Positions 47,197 to 56,565 of a stretch of DNA of 64,000 nucleotides are shown here, in pieces. The position numbers and the translations under genes were made by a program. Under the pieces are notes generated by a model. The model worked only from the letters and a program-made list of their open reading frames with translations. It searched no databases and was not told where the DNA came from. Source of the DNA: Microbispora hainanensis (GTDB taxonomy: Bacteria > Actinomycetota > Actinomycetes > Streptosporangiales > Streptosporangiaceae); contig NZ_CP108086.1 of the NCBI RefSeq assembly GCF_036186745.1, positions 5,952,001 through 6,016,000 on the forward strand. The letters are read 5' to 3'. Within the stretch, counting starts at the first letter, position 1. Every line of letters starts with the position of its first letter.

Positions 47197-48585
47197 ATGA
47201 CCGGCCGCCCAACCTCCGTCCGACGCCGCATATGGGCGGCAGCCGTCGCCGCGGTGCTGCTCACCGCCTGGCCCGCCGCGTCACCCGCCGGCGCCGTCGA
47301 CGATCCGCCCGCGCCGGTGACCGGCAGCGCCACCTACTTCGACGCCCTCGGCTCGCCGTACGGCGGCTGCGGGCTGCCGCAGTCGGAGCTGGACTCGCAG
47401 GACTTCGTCGCGCTCAACGTGTACGACACGCCCGGCGACTACTCCTTCTACCCCCGGCCGCTCACCGGCGCGAACGCGTCCAAGGCCGGGCTGTGGAACA
47501 ACGGTCTCAACTGCGGCCGGTATGTGCAGGTGACGATCTCCGACTACTGCACCGGCGTCAACGACGGCGCGCCCGGCCAGGCGTTCTGCCGCAACGGCTC
47601 GTGGGTCTCCGACGCGTACAACGGCGCGACGCTCACCATGCTCGTCGCGGACAGCTGTGGCGACTCCAACGGCTGGTGCCGCGACGACCGGTATCACCTG
47701 GACCTGTCGAAGCCGTCGCTCAACAAGTTCGTCAAGAACGGGGCGCCGGTCGGGGACATGTACCCGAACCACTGGAACAACCGCCACGTGACCTGGTCGT
47801 TCGTCCCGGCGCCCGGCTACAGCGGCGACATCAGGATCGGGTTCATGAAGGGCGCGCAGGCGTGGTGGCCCGCGATCGCCGTCTCCCACCTGCCCAACGG
47901 CATCCACGGAGTGGAGTACTACGCCGACGGCACCTGGAAGCAGGCCCAGATGAACTCCGACATGGGCCAGTCGTACATCATCGGCGGGGTCACCCAGGGC
48001 GCGACGCAGTTCCAGATCCGGGTGCGCGACGCGTCCGACGCGCTGCTGAACGGCGGCCGGGTCTACAGCTTCTCCCTGCCCGCGTCCTGCGGATCGCAGT
48101 GCGGCGCGGACTACACCGCGGCGAGCTACACCACGACCACGCCCAGCGGCTCGCCGTCCCCGTCGCCGTCGGCGTCTGCCTCGGCCTCCCCTTCGCCCTC
48201 GGCGTCCCCGTCCGCGTCGCCGTCGGCCTCTCCTTCCGCGTCCCCCTCCCCGTCGCCCAGCCCCAGCCCGTCGCCGTCGGCGAATCCGGGCACCTGCCAG
48301 GTGACCTATCAGGTGGCCAGCTCCTGGCAGGACGGCTTCACGACGAACGTCACCGTCAAGAACACCGGCACGACGACCTGGCAGAACTGGACGGTCACCT
48401 GGGACATGCCGTCCGGAGTGAGCCTCGTCAGCGGCTGGAGCGCGACCGTGACCGCCGGCGGCACCCGCTGGACGGCCAAGGCGCCTTCGTGGGCGACGAA
48501 CCTCGCGCCCGGCGCGTCGGCGAGCTTCGGCTTCCAGGCGTCCGGCCCCTCCTCACCGGGGGCGAGCGGGTTCACCTGCTCCTGA
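47197..48585 (+). CDS. Secreted bacterial expansin (EXLX-type) with C-terminal CBM2
   Basis: 462 residues. The signal peptide is RRRIWAAAVAAVLLTAWPAA with cleavage near AGA-VDD. Next come a double-psi beta-barrel (about 42-150: TYFDALGSPYGGCGLP, DYCTGVND, LTMLVADSCGDSNGWC) and a CBM63-like half (about 155-300: YPNHWNNRHVTWSF, QIRVRDASDALLNGG). A Ser/Pro linker of about 45 residues ends in a CBM2 (about 365-462, CQVTYQVASSWQDGFTTNV) that binds cellulose. Expansins loosen cellulose-xyloglucan contacts without hydrolysis. AGGGAG supports the ATG. It fits the plant-polymer lifestyle shown by GH1, GH43 and the esterase. Confidence 0.87.
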   Translation: MTGRPTSVRRRIWAAAVAAVLLTAWPAASPAGAVDDPPAPVTGSATYFDALGSPYGGCGLPQSELDSQDFVALNVYDTPGDYSFYPRPLTGANASKAGLWNNGLNCGRYVQVTISDYCTGVNDGAPGQAFCRNGSWVSDAYNGATLTMLVADSCGDSNGWCRDDRYHLDLSKPSLNKFVKNGAPVGDMYPNHWNNRHVTWSFVPAPGYSGDIRIGFMKGAQAWWPAIAVSHLPNGIHGVEYYADGTWKQAQMNSDMGQSYIIGGVTQGATQFQIRVRDASDALLNGGRVYSFSLPASCGSQCGADYTAASYTTTTPSGSPSPSPSASASASPSPSASPSASPSASPSASPSPSPSPSPSPSANPGTCQVTYQVASSWQDGFTTNVTVKNTGTTTWQNWTVTWDMPSGVSLVSGWSATVTAGGTRWTAKAPSWATNLAPGASASFGFQASGPSSPGASGFTCS

Positions 48586-48795
48586 GTTCTGCTCCTGACT
48601 CTCGGGCCTGCTCCCGGCTTCCGTTCCCGACCTCCGGCCGGCGCGCGCGCCTCGTCGCCGCGCGAGCCGGCCGCGTCATGCCCGCCCATGAACCCTGACA
48701 CGGGGAGGAGAAAGGTCCCGCCGGGCGGGGACCAGCGGCCCTGCCCCGGACGTCGCGCGGGCGGTCGGATGGAGGCAGGAGCACAAGGAGGAGCC

Positions 48796-49653
48796 ATGGC
48801 CGAACCCGTCATCGTCGGCACCGACGGATCACGCCCCGCGGCCGCCGCGGTGGAATGGGCAGCGGGCGACGCGGCACGCAAGGGCCTGCCGCTGCGGATC
48901 GTCCACGCGGTGGACCGCCTGCCGTACGAGATCGCACGCTATCCCATCCCGATCGAGGACCAGCTCGACCGGGCCGGCCGGCGGATCCTGGAGGAGGCCG
49001 AACAGGCCGTGCGCGAGACCCACCCGGCCGTACGCGTGACCACCGCCATGATCGAGGGCGACCCGTCCCGGGTGCTGCGTCAGGAGGCCGGGAACGCCGC
49101 GGAGATCGTGATCGGCAGCAGGGGCCACGGCGGGTTCACCGGCATGCTCCTCGGGTCGGTCGGCATGCACGTCGCCGGTCAGGTCGACGTCCCCGTCGTC
49201 GTGGTGCGGGCCGGGGTGTCGGCGCCCCACGGGCTTGTCGTCGTCGGCGTCGACGGCTCCGACGAGGCCGCCACCGCTCTGACCTACGCGTTCGAGGAGG
49301 CGCGGCTGCGCGACTGCCGCCTGCTCGCCGTGTATGCCTGGCAGCTTCCCGTGCACCCCTTCGCTCCCGAGATCGCGTACGACGTCGACGAGGTGCGCAA
49401 GGCCCAGGAGGACTACGTGGCGGGGGCCCTGCGGGCCCACCGGGACCGGTATCCCGACGTCGCCGCCGAGATGCGGGCCGTCTGCGGGCATCCGGTCACC
49501 GCACTGGTGGAGGCGGGGGAGAAGGCCGACCTGCTCGTCGTGGGGTCGCGCGGGCGCGGCGCCGTCGGAGCGGCGGTGCTCGGCTCGGTGAGCCGGGCGG
49601 TCCTGCACCACGCGCACCGCCCCGTCGCCGTGGTGCGGGCTCCCCGGAGCTGA
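48796..49653 (+). CDS. Universal stress protein, tandem UspA domains
   Basis: A 285-residue protein with Usp domains at about 1-140 (VIVGTDGSRPAAAAVEWAA, GSRGHGGFTGMLLGS) and 145-283 (LVVVGVDGSDEAATAL, GSRGRGAVGAAVLGS). Both keep the G-2x-G-9x-GS ATP-binding loop. AAGGAGGAG is two to three bases from the ATG, giving strong translation. It is a paralogue of the protein at 17188-18048. The upstream 210 bp hold no gene. Confidence 0.93.
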   Translation: MAEPVIVGTDGSRPAAAAVEWAAGDAARKGLPLRIVHAVDRLPYEIARYPIPIEDQLDRAGRRILEEAEQAVRETHPAVRVTTAMIEGDPSRVLRQEAGNAAEIVIGSRGHGGFTGMLLGSVGMHVAGQVDVPVVVVRAGVSAPHGLVVVGVDGSDEAATALTYAFEEARLRDCRLLAVYAWQLPVHPFAPEIAYDVDEVRKAQEDYVAGALRAHRDRYPDVAAEMRAVCGHPVTALVEAGEKADLLVVGSRGRGAVGAAVLGSVSRAVLHHAHRPVAVVRAPRS

Positions 49654-49777
49654 GCGCGGAGGTTCCACCCCCGACTTGAGGGTTGACGCACGGTCGTCAG
49701 CGGATTTCCCGGAAAAGCCTTATAAAGGACTTGAATGAGAAACTTGAAGGAGGAATCCAGCGAGAAAAGGACCTCGT

Positions 49778-50263
49778 GTGACCGAGAACGACGTCATCGC
49801 ATTCGTGTCCGGCCTGCCGGGTGTCGTCGCCTTCACCGCCGCGGAGGACAACGGCGCCCCGCAGGCGGCATGGGGAGACACCTTCTTCTACTACGACCCC
49901 GACGACGAGCCGGCCAACCGGAAGATGCCCTTCGCCACCATCGTCGTGAAGGACTACGAGGGGTTCGACACCGCCTCCGACCTGAACCGGCCCGGGGTGT
50001 TCCGGGTCAACATCGGGGTCGGCCGCGCCGTGTTCGAGGAGCTGCTCGGTTATCCGCCGGCCGCCCACGCCGACCACCACGAGGCGCTGGACTACCGCGT
50101 GCCCGACCGGATCCTGCCGCATCCCCTGTACGCCACCCAGTCGTGGGTCTGCGTGCTCAACCCCGGCGACGGCACCGCCGAGCAGGTGCGCGCTCTCCTC
50201 ACCGGCGCGCACACCCGCGCGGCCGCCCGCCACAGGACGGGCGAGTGCACCACCCGGGCGTGA
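49778..50263 (+). CDS. DUF6194-family protein
   Basis: A 161-residue protein of a family seen in actinobacteria, with no known activity. Recognisable stretches are GVVAFTAAEDNGAPQAAWGD, FFYYDPDD, RKMPFATIVVKDYEGFD, GVFRVNIGVGRAVFEELLGY and the C-terminal WVCVLNPGDGTAEQVRALL, resembling a PPOX- or MmcQ-like small alpha/beta fold. The GTG start has AAAAGG upstream. The last 20 residues (TGAHTRAAARHRTGEC...) look like a variable basic tail. Confidence 0.78.
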   Translation: MTENDVIAFVSGLPGVVAFTAAEDNGAPQAAWGDTFFYYDPDDEPANRKMPFATIVVKDYEGFDTASDLNRPGVFRVNIGVGRAVFEELLGYPPAAHADHHEALDYRVPDRILPHPLYATQSWVCVLNPGDGTAEQVRALLTGAHTRAAARHRTGECTTRA

Positions 50264-50332
50264 CCCCCGCGCCCGCCGCCGCCCGGTGGCGGGTGTTAGC
50301 GTGGCCGGGGATGCGATCTCCGAGGAGGTTCC

Positions 50333-50641
50333 ATGTCGGTTCTCGTCGCGTTCAGCGTCACGCCGATCGGCGCCGGTGAGGACGTCGGCGAGATGGTGGC
50401 GGAGGCGGTGCGCGTGGTCCGCGCGTCGGGGCTGCCCAACCGCACCGACGCCATGTTCACCACCATCGAGGGCGAGACGTGGGACGAGGTGCTCGCCGTC
50501 GTCAAGGACGCGGTCGCCGCCGTGGAGGCCCGCTGCTCCCGCGTCAGCCTGGTGCTCAAGGCCGACGCCCGCGCCGGTGAGGGCAGGCTCGACGCCAAGG
50601 TCGCCACCGTCGAACGCCACCTGGCCGAAGGCGCCTCCTGA
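50333..50641 (+). CDS. MTH1187-family (thiamine-binding/YqgV-like) protein
   Basis: A 102-residue single-domain ferredoxin-like protein. The family pattern is [35 protein letters not shown] (with the ligand-site Thr/Thr/Glu) and [31 protein letters not shown]. Relatives bind thiamine or hydroxymethylpyrimidine analogues and form tetramers. AGGAGG lies four bases before the ATG, and a -10-like TAGCGT at 50295-50300 gives a short leader. No thiamine gene is nearby. Confidence 0.85.
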   Translation: MSVLVAFSVTPIGAGEDVGEMVAEAVRVVRASGLPNRTDAMFTTIEGETWDEVLAVVKDAVAAVEARCSRVSLVLKADARAGEGRLDAKVATVERHLAEGAS

Positions 50642-50665
50642 CCCGGGCCGGGGCGTGGGCCACGG

Positions 50666-51358
50666 TCAGGTGATGGCGGAGGAGCCGGCCAGGGCGGCCT
50701 TCAGCGCCGAACGGGACAGGTGGTCGGCGGCGCGCGTCGTCTCGGGAAGCCGGTGACGCGGGGTCAGGGCCAGCACGTCGTGGCAGGCGGTGTCGAGGTC
50801 GACCCGGTGGCCGACGGAGACGAAGACCGGCTTCACGCCGTCCTGGGTACGCAGCACCCGGCCGACCACCTGGCCGTCCAGAAGCAGCTCGCTCCACGAG
50901 CCGCGCTCCCGGCAGGGCGGCTCGAAGGAGCCGACGAAGGCCGTCTTGCCGACGCCGATCGTGGGCAGGCCGGTGAGCACCCCGAGGTGGCAGGCGAGGC
51001 CGAACCGCCGGGGATGCGCCAGGCCGTACCCGTCGCAGACGATCAGGTCGGGCGTGACGGTGAGCCGCTCCAGCGCCTCGACGAGGCTGGGCAGCTCGCG
51101 GAAGGCGAGCAGGCCGGGCACGTAGCCGAAGGCGGGTCGTCCCGGCACCGTCACCTGCTCGACCACGTCCAGGCTCGCCCCGTCGAGCACCACGACCGCG
51201 GCGGCCAGCAGGTCGCCGGCGTAGGCCACGTCCACCCCCGCCACCAGGGCGGGGTCGCGGGGGCCCGGGCCGGTCAGGTCCAGCCTGGGCCGCAGGGCGT
51301 CCTGGATCGCCTCCGCCTCCTCCGCCGAGGCCGGAGCGGCGATGGAACAGACCTTCAT
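50666..51358 (-). CDS. nfi: Deoxyribonuclease V (endonuclease V)
   Basis: A 230-residue repair nuclease that nicks DNA next to deoxyinosine. The catalytic carboxylates lie in VAGVDVAYAGD, LIVCDGYGLAHPRRFGLACH (the wedge and active-site helix) and HRVDLDTA. GVGKTAFVG and LRTQDGVKPVFVSVGH are further family signatures. The length is standard. It ends 24 bp from the convergent MTH1187 gene. No partner genes are evident. Confidence 0.95.
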   Translation of the reverse strand: MKVCSIAAPASAEEAEAIQDALRPRLDLTGPGPRDPALVAGVDVAYAGDLLAAAVVVLDGASLDVVEQVTVPGRPAFGYVPGLLAFRELPSLVEALERLTVTPDLIVCDGYGLAHPRRFGLACHLGVLTGLPTIGVGKTAFVGSFEPPCRERGSWSELLLDGQVVGRVLRTQDGVKPVFVSVGHRVDLDTACHDVLALTPRHRLPETTRAADHLSRSALKAALAGSSAIT

Positions 51359-51448
51359 GCCGGGAACGATAGACGCCGTGGTCGCCGACCCGCACAGGGC
51401 GCTCGTGGCGGGCCGGCGAGACGAGGTCGCCGGCCCGCCACTCGCCGG

Positions 51449-54409
51449 CTATCGCACCGTCAACTTCTGGTAGTCGGCGGCGTGGGGCCGGTAGGTCGGA
51501 TTGCCGGAATAGGCCACGTGGACCGGGTAGACCCCGCGCTGCAGATCGGCGGTCCGCAGTGTGACGACGGCCTCGCCGTCCGCCAGCGGCACGACCTGCA
51601 CGGTGCCGCCGAAGGTGACGGTGACCTCGCCGGTCGGGGTCGGAGCGTTCTTCTTCTGCCCGCCCGCCGGACCGACGGTCACGTCCAGCGCGAACGTGTT
51701 CCCGCGGACGACCGACGCGGGCGCGGTTTTCGCCTTGACCTTGACGGCGTTCTGGCCGGACGGCACCTGGAACGACGCCGTGCCTTCCGATGCCTTCAGG
51801 TAGTCGAAGCCGAGGTACTCGGCCTTCACCGTGCGGGCACCCGCAGGCAGATCCGCCGGCAGCGTGACCGTGGCCGTGCCGTCCTTCAGGTGGGCGAGCT
51901 TCGACCACGAGCCGACGCTGAACCGCACCTGACCGCCGGTCTCGAACCCGTCGGCCGCCTCGACCGTGGCGGTGGCCGTGGTCGTCTGGGCCCCGGTCGC
52001 GTACGGCTCGACAGCCACCTCGGTGGTGGTCGTGACGTCGCTGTTCGGGATCCCGCGGATGTCGTTCCACTCGCGGAGGGTGATTGGGATCACGGTGCCG
52101 TGCCGCGGACGGGCCACGCCCGCGTTGGTCATCGTGAGCGCCTTGGCGTTCCAGGTCGGAGCCTCGATGTTCTCGTGGCATGCGGCCTGGTATCCGCCGC
52201 CGTTCGTGTACCGGTCACCCCAGAGGTAGAACTGGCCGGGGCAGGAGGTGTCGCCGGGGTTGGCCTTGAAGATGATCGGCCCTTCGTACCCCTGGTTGGC
52301 GACCCACGTCGTGCGCCCCAGAGCCGGAGCGACCAACGTCCAGTGGTCGATGTCGCTGTCCAGGAAGTCGGTGTGCTTCTCCGAGAAGATGTCCGAGCCC
52401 TGGTTGCCGGCCTCGTTCTTCGTCACGCGGTAGTAGTAGTCGCCGACGCGTATGGCGGTCGTGTCGATCCGTGACAGCGGGGCCGGGTTCTGCCACACCT
52501 GCGGATCCGAGAACGTCTGGAAGTCGCGCGTCGTGGCGTACCACATCTGAGCGTTCCCCTGACCGGTGCGGTTCACCGGGTCGTTCCACAGCGACTGTGC
52601 CCAGAAGACGGCGTAGGCGCCGATCTCGTCGACCCACAGCGACTCGGGTGCGAAGGCGTTGCCCGCGTTGTCGGGCGCGATCTTCACGTGTCGCTGGGGA
52701 GTCCAGTGCACGAGGTCGTGCGACTCGAACACCTCGATGTACTGGGTGTCGTTGATGGCGTATCCGCCCTGGTCGTACCAGTTCAGATCGGTGGCGATCA
52801 TGTAGAACGTGTCGCCGTCGGGGGAGCGGACGATGTGGGGGTCACGAAGGCCCTGGTCGCCCAGCTGCGAGATGAGCGACGGCCGGCCTCCGGTCAGACC
52901 GGTCCAGTCCAGGGCGGTGTTCCCGTTGGACGTCGCGAACATGATCTGTTCGCCGTCGGCGATCCCCTCGCCCTTGAAGTACCCCATGAAGTACCGCTCG
53001 TACTCCTCGGACCGGGGCATGGCGGTGATGGTCACCGGGAACGACTTCGTCTTCGAGGCCGAGCCCTTGGTGATGGTCGCCGTCAGGACGGCGTCGACGT
53101 CCGCACGGCCGAAGGCGGGGCGGGTCACCTCACCCGTCGGGGTGATGAGGTCGGTGGTCGACTTCCAGGTGATCGCGGAGCCGAACTCGCCGGTGGCGGG
53201 GAGGTCGATGTTTCCCCGCACGTGGTCGGCGGCGTGCAGGGTCAGGTCGGATGCGTCACGGTCGACCGCCTGCGCGTCGTCGAACTCGGCCTTCACCACG
53301 ATGGGAATCTCCCGTGTGGTGACCTCTTGGGCGCCCTTGCGGACGGTCGCCGTGAGCGTGGCCGTCGCGTCGGGCCGTCCCCGCGCGGGCCGGGTGATCT
53401 TGCCGATCACCGCGACCTTGCGTGCGCTGGGGAGGGCCGGCGGGGTGCGGACCTCGACGACCGACGGGTCAGAACTCGTCCACGTGATGGCCGAGCCCGC
53501 CACGGAGCCCACCTTGGGCAGAACGATGTCGCGTACGATCGCGCTGGTCAGACCGAGATCGATGGCCTCGGCGTCGGCGCGCACGCCATCGGAGACGGTC
53601 CTTTCCGCCAGGGCGAGTGTCTCGTCGAGGCTCACTGCCCGGTCGTAGACCCGGAAATCCCGGATCGTTCCGCGGAACGAGTAGTGGCCCGACGTCTGCG
53701 AGCGGGCGAGGAAGTTGCAGTTGGTCCCCGCGGCGTTCAGCGACGGCGGTGTGGTCAGGTTCGTCGCCGTCGCGTGCAGCACGCCGTCGAGGTAAAGCCG
53801 GCCGGTCCAGCTCGCGCCGTTCGCGTTGAGCGACTGGGTGTAGGTGACGTGCGTCCAGGCTCCCTCGGGCATGCGGACCCGATTCTGCTGGAGGTTCGCC
53901 GAACCCACCGCGATGCGGAACCGCTGGGTGTTGGACGCGAAGATGGAGCCCTGAGCGCCGGTGTCGGCGTCACACGAGCCGGACTTCGCGCCGAAGCTCC
54001 ACATCTGGTGCTCGCCGACGTTCGCCGGGTCGATCCACACGTCATAGTCGACGGTGAGGTTCGACATGCCGGCGGTGATGTCGTCCGGCAGAGCCACGTA
54101 CGCACCGTCGAGTGCGCTCTCGTAAGAGTCGGGGTTGAACCTGACTCCATCGCCGGTCAAGGTCGCCTTTTCCGGATGCACGAGCGTGGCGTTCGCCGCC
54201 GGGCCCGCGCTACCCGAGTTGACCAGCGTCGTCCCACTGGTCTCGTCGAGGGCGAAGTGGTGCACCAGGCCCTCGTCGAGCTGCTCCTCGGCAGCCTGTG
54301 AAGGCGTCGCCGCGAGCGAGACCGAGAGAAGCGCACCCAGCGCCAGGCCCGCGACACCTCTCCCCGTTCGGCCCGGTCTGCGACGCGATCCTTGCTGTCG
54401 CGATCTCAA
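51449..54409 (-). CDS. Secreted multidomain GH43-family glycosidase (LamG, Ig-like, GH43, Ig-like)
   Basis: About 986 residues. The signal peptide is GLALGALLSVSLAATPSQA. A LamG/concanavalin-like domain follows (about 45-215: GLVHHFALDETSGTTLVNSG). Two Ig-like (atrophied bacterial Ig) repeats come next (about 225-400, WTSSDPSVVEV). The five-blade propeller (about 405-740) has LRDPHIV (base Asp), FAPESLWVDE and YEGPIIFK (acid Glu). Two C-terminal Ig-like domains end it. The probable activity is arabinofuranosidase or arabinan/xylan debranching. TTG at 54409, six bases after AAGGAG, is the best start; longer GTG/ATG frames lack a site. It is divergent from the esterase. Confidence 0.88.
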   Translation of the reverse strand: MRSRQQGSRRRPGRTGRGVAGLALGALLSVSLAATPSQAAEEQLDEGLVHHFALDETSGTTLVNSGSAGPAANATLVHPEKATLTGDGVRFNPDSYESALDGAYVALPDDITAGMSNLTVDYDVWIDPANVGEHQMWSFGAKSGSCDADTGAQGSIFASNTQRFRIAVGSANLQQNRVRMPEGAWTHVTYTQSLNANGASWTGRLYLDGVLHATATNLTTPPSLNAAGTNCNFLARSQTSGHYSFRGTIRDFRVYDRAVSLDETLALAERTVSDGVRADAEAIDLGLTSAIVRDIVLPKVGSVAGSAITWTSSDPSVVEVRTPPALPSARKVAVIGKITRPARGRPDATATLTATVRKGAQEVTTREIPIVVKAEFDDAQAVDRDASDLTLHAADHVRGNIDLPATGEFGSAITWKSTTDLITPTGEVTRPAFGRADVDAVLTATITKGSASKTKSFPVTITAMPRSEEYERYFMGYFKGEGIADGEQIMFATSNGNTALDWTGLTGGRPSLISQLGDQGLRDPHIVRSPDGDTFYMIATDLNWYDQGGYAINDTQYIEVFESHDLVHWTPQRHVKIAPDNAGNAFAPESLWVDEIGAYAVFWAQSLWNDPVNRTGQGNAQMWYATTRDFQTFSDPQVWQNPAPLSRIDTTAIRVGDYYYRVTKNEAGNQGSDIFSEKHTDFLDSDIDHWTLVAPALGRTTWVANQGYEGPIIFKANPGDTSCPGQFYLWGDRYTNGGGYQAACHENIEAPTWNAKALTMTNAGVARPRHGTVIPITLREWNDIRGIPNSDVTTTTEVAVEPYATGAQTTTATATVEAADGFETGGQVRFSVGSWSKLAHLKDGTATVTLPADLPAGARTVKAEYLGFDYLKASEGTASFQVPSGQNAVKVKAKTAPASVVRGNTFALDVTVGPAGGQKKNAPTPTGEVTVTFGGTVQVVPLADGEAVVTLRTADLQRGVYPVHVAYSGNPTYRPHAADYQKLTVR

Positions 54410-54690
54410 TCGATTCTCCTTGATCCGGTCGCCGTGGACACGTGAGGCACGGCCCTGTCCGGGGCGGGGCCGGCCGCGGGCGCGGAGAGGCGAAGCCCGG
54501 AAAGAGTGGTCAGCGTGCCGAGGCCAAGCGTGATCAGGCCCCGTCGAGCGCCCCGATGGGACGAGGGCAGCACAGGCAAGGGTCACCTCGCTGTCAGTTG
54601 TGGGGGGACGGCGTGAACTGGGGGTGTTGGTCCATATGACGCAGGTGTCCGGGTCTTGAATGCCGACCATAACCTTCGGGCGCAGCGAAA

Positions 54691-54724
54691 GATAGCGCTA
54701 ACATGAGCAAACTTTGTGAGTCAA
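54691..54724 (-). promoter_or_regulatory. Candidate GH43 promoter overlapped by a LacI-type TAGCGCTA box
   Basis: On the minus strand TTGACT (54724-54719), a 16-nt spacer and GTTAGC (54702-54697) form a promoter-like pair. GATAGCGCTAAC (54691-54702), palindromic but for the second base pair, covers the -10. The box differs from the GAGAGCGCTCTC operators of the GH1 cluster, so another LacI regulator, outside the window, would be involved. Confidence 0.5.
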
Positions 54725-54831
54725 TAGATGAAAGTCGCTCTGGACTAGGCTAAAGATCTCGGCCGGGTCGTGGCTTCGTCGCGGTCAGTGCAGATCGAGG
54801 ACCTGCTGCCGATCGAGCGGGGCGCGCTGCA

Positions 54832-54846
54832 TTGCGTATGCTGCAA
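54832..54846. promoter_or_regulatory. IclR-type palindrome upstream of the esterase
   Basis: TTGCGTATGCTGCAA matches TTGC-N7-GCAA and is very close to the reverse complement (TTGCGCATAGTGCAA) of the site beside the IclR gene at 57497. It lies 28 bp above the esterase -35 element. Confidence 0.65.
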
Positions 54847-54874
54847 CGCCTGAAACCTCATATGCAATTTTCTC

Positions 54875-54902
54875 TTGACATCGTTGAGTGCCCACATACG
54901 AT
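54875..54902 (+). promoter_or_regulatory. Esterase promoter (TTGACA-N16-TACGAT)
   Basis: TTGACA at 54875-54880 and TACGAT at 54897-54902 are separated by 16 nt, giving a leader of roughly 55-60 nt before the GTG at 54967. The same hexamers with the same spacing precede the sugar ABC operon at 57544-57571. Confidence 0.7.
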
Positions 54903-54966
54903 CACGGCAACGGTCAGGTCCGATTCGTTACGTCTGACCACATTTCACTCTCGGAGGGAGAGCAAC

Positions 54967-56541
54967 GTGCAGGTCGCCTATCCCCATCGTTCGCCGAGGA
55001 CCCAACGAGGTAGAAGGCTGAGGTCGCTTCTGGCCGGCCTGACTGTCGCGGCCGCAGTGACGGGAGTGGGGGTGTCGGCGCCTCCGGCCTCGGCGGCACC
55101 GGCGAAGCCGCTGGGGCCGACCCTGGTCAAAACCGACGCACCCCCGACCGGGTACGCGGTGACGTTCCGATACCAGGCACCCGCCGGTGTCGACAGCGTG
55201 CAAATCTACGGTGACTGGTTCTTCGCTCAGCCCGACAACGTCGGTGACAACCACGCGCCGTCACAGTGGCAGCCGGGCGACACCGCGGCCACTCCCTGGC
55301 GCATCCTGCCCATGCAACTCGGCGCCGACGGGATATGGGAGATCACCGTCCCGTTACCCGCCGGAACGTTCCGCTACGCCTTCACCCACGACTGCACCGA
55401 CGTGGAGGCCACCGGCTGCGCCCTGCACGACGACCCGGCCAACCGGTGGGAAGTGCAGCCCCAGTACCCGAGCGCGCCGGGTGCGGTGCGCAGCACGATC
55501 TACGTGCCGGGCAGCAAGAAGTTCCCCACCTACGACAACGGCTACCAGGCGCCGGTCAAAGCCCATGAGGCCGGGAAACTGGAGTCGCGGCGGTATCCGT
55601 CGCCGCTGTCGACCAACCCGGCCGGGGTGCATGACATCGTCGTCTACACGCCGCACGGTTACGACCCCAACCGGGCGACGCCCTACCCCACGCTGTATCT
55701 GAGCCACGGCGCCGGGGACAGCTCGATCGCCTGGACGATGCAGGGCGTGGCCCACCACATCGTGGAGAACGCCATCAAGGACGGCGTGGCGCAGCCCATG
55801 GTGGTCGTGTCCACCGACTTCAACGGCCTGCCCGGTGGCAATCAGGGGTATGCCGACGAGCTGCGCAACAACGTCATCCCGTTCGTGGAGCAGAACTACC
55901 ACGTCTCGACCCGGCCGGAGGACCGCGCGTTCGGCGGGTTCTCCGCGGGCGGGAGTCGTGCGTTCACCATCATGTACGACAACACCGACCTGTTCGCCTA
56001 CGACGCCGCCTGGAGCATCGGCGGGCCGGCCGCCTCGCAGGCGCAGATCGACCGCCTGAAGACGGTGCCCGGCGGCCTCCTCTTCGGCACCGGACGGCAG
56101 GACGGCACCAGTGCCCAGAGCCTGCACACGCGCGCCGAGGCGTTGCGGTCCGCCGGCGTCGAGATCAAGGAGTACTACGTCGACGGCATGCACACCTGGC
56201 ATGTCTGGCGTCCGATGCTCGACTTCTATCTGCGTGACGTGGCGTTCCGCACCACCACGACGGGCCTGGACGTCACCGCCGCGCCCGCCGGGAACTCCCA
56301 CAACGTCAGGCTCACCGCGACCGCCGCGGTGGGCGCCGTGACCGCCAACGTCGCCTCCCCGACCGGCAAGGTCGAGTTCTACGCCGGTGACACCCACCTC
56401 GGATCCGCGCCGGTCAAGAACGGTGTCGCCACCTTCCGCAAGGCCGTCGACCGCGCGCTTCTCGACAACCCCGTCGTCGCCCGCTACCCGGGCGACAAAC
56501 TGTTCAACGCATCACAGAGCACGCAGGTGACCGTCGACTGA
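54967..56541 (+). CDS. Secreted esterase with N-terminal E-set and C-terminal Ig-like domain (CE1/feruloyl-esterase type)
   Basis: 524 residues. The signal peptide is RSLLAGLTVAAAVTGVGVSA with cleavage after ASA. A CBM48-like E-set domain runs about 45-185 (VTFRYQAPAGVDSVQIYGDW, GIWEITVPLPAGTFRYAF). The alpha/beta-hydrolase (about 215-425) has DIVVYTPHGYDPN, SHGAGDS, nucleophile GGFSAGGSRAF (Ser about 325) and the His of MHTWHVW. An Ig-like domain (TGKVEFYAGDTHLGSAPVKN) ends it. The architecture matches ferulic- or acetyl-ester hydrolases of arabinoxylan. The GTG at 54967 follows GGAGGGAG. Divergent from GH43, it is probably controlled by the IclR protein. Confidence 0.85.
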   Translation: MQVAYPHRSPRTQRGRRLRSLLAGLTVAAAVTGVGVSAPPASAAPAKPLGPTLVKTDAPPTGYAVTFRYQAPAGVDSVQIYGDWFFAQPDNVGDNHAPSQWQPGDTAATPWRILPMQLGADGIWEITVPLPAGTFRYAFTHDCTDVEATGCALHDDPANRWEVQPQYPSAPGAVRSTIYVPGSKKFPTYDNGYQAPVKAHEAGKLESRRYPSPLSTNPAGVHDIVVYTPHGYDPNRATPYPTLYLSHGAGDSSIAWTMQGVAHHIVENAIKDGVAQPMVVVSTDFNGLPGGNQGYADELRNNVIPFVEQNYHVSTRPEDRAFGGFSAGGSRAFTIMYDNTDLFAYDAAWSIGGPAASQAQIDRLKTVPGGLLFGTGRQDGTSAQSLHTRAEALRSAGVEIKEYYVDGMHTWHVWRPMLDFYLRDVAFRTTTTGLDVTAAPAGNSHNVRLTATAAVGAVTANVASPTGKVEFYAGDTHLGSAPVKNGVATFRKAVDRALLDNPVVARYPGDKLFNASQSTQVTVD

Positions 56542-56565
56542 TCTGATTCATCCCGCCGATCCGGC

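Larger units (their letters stand above)
54410..54966. other. 557-bp divergent control region between GH43 and the esterase
   Basis: No gene is supported here. It holds a LacI-type box with a GH43 promoter candidate, an IclR-type palindrome and the esterase promoter, all listed separately. The region is AT-richer than its surroundings around 54680-54920, as is common for regulated promoters in this GC-rich genome. Confidence 0.75.
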
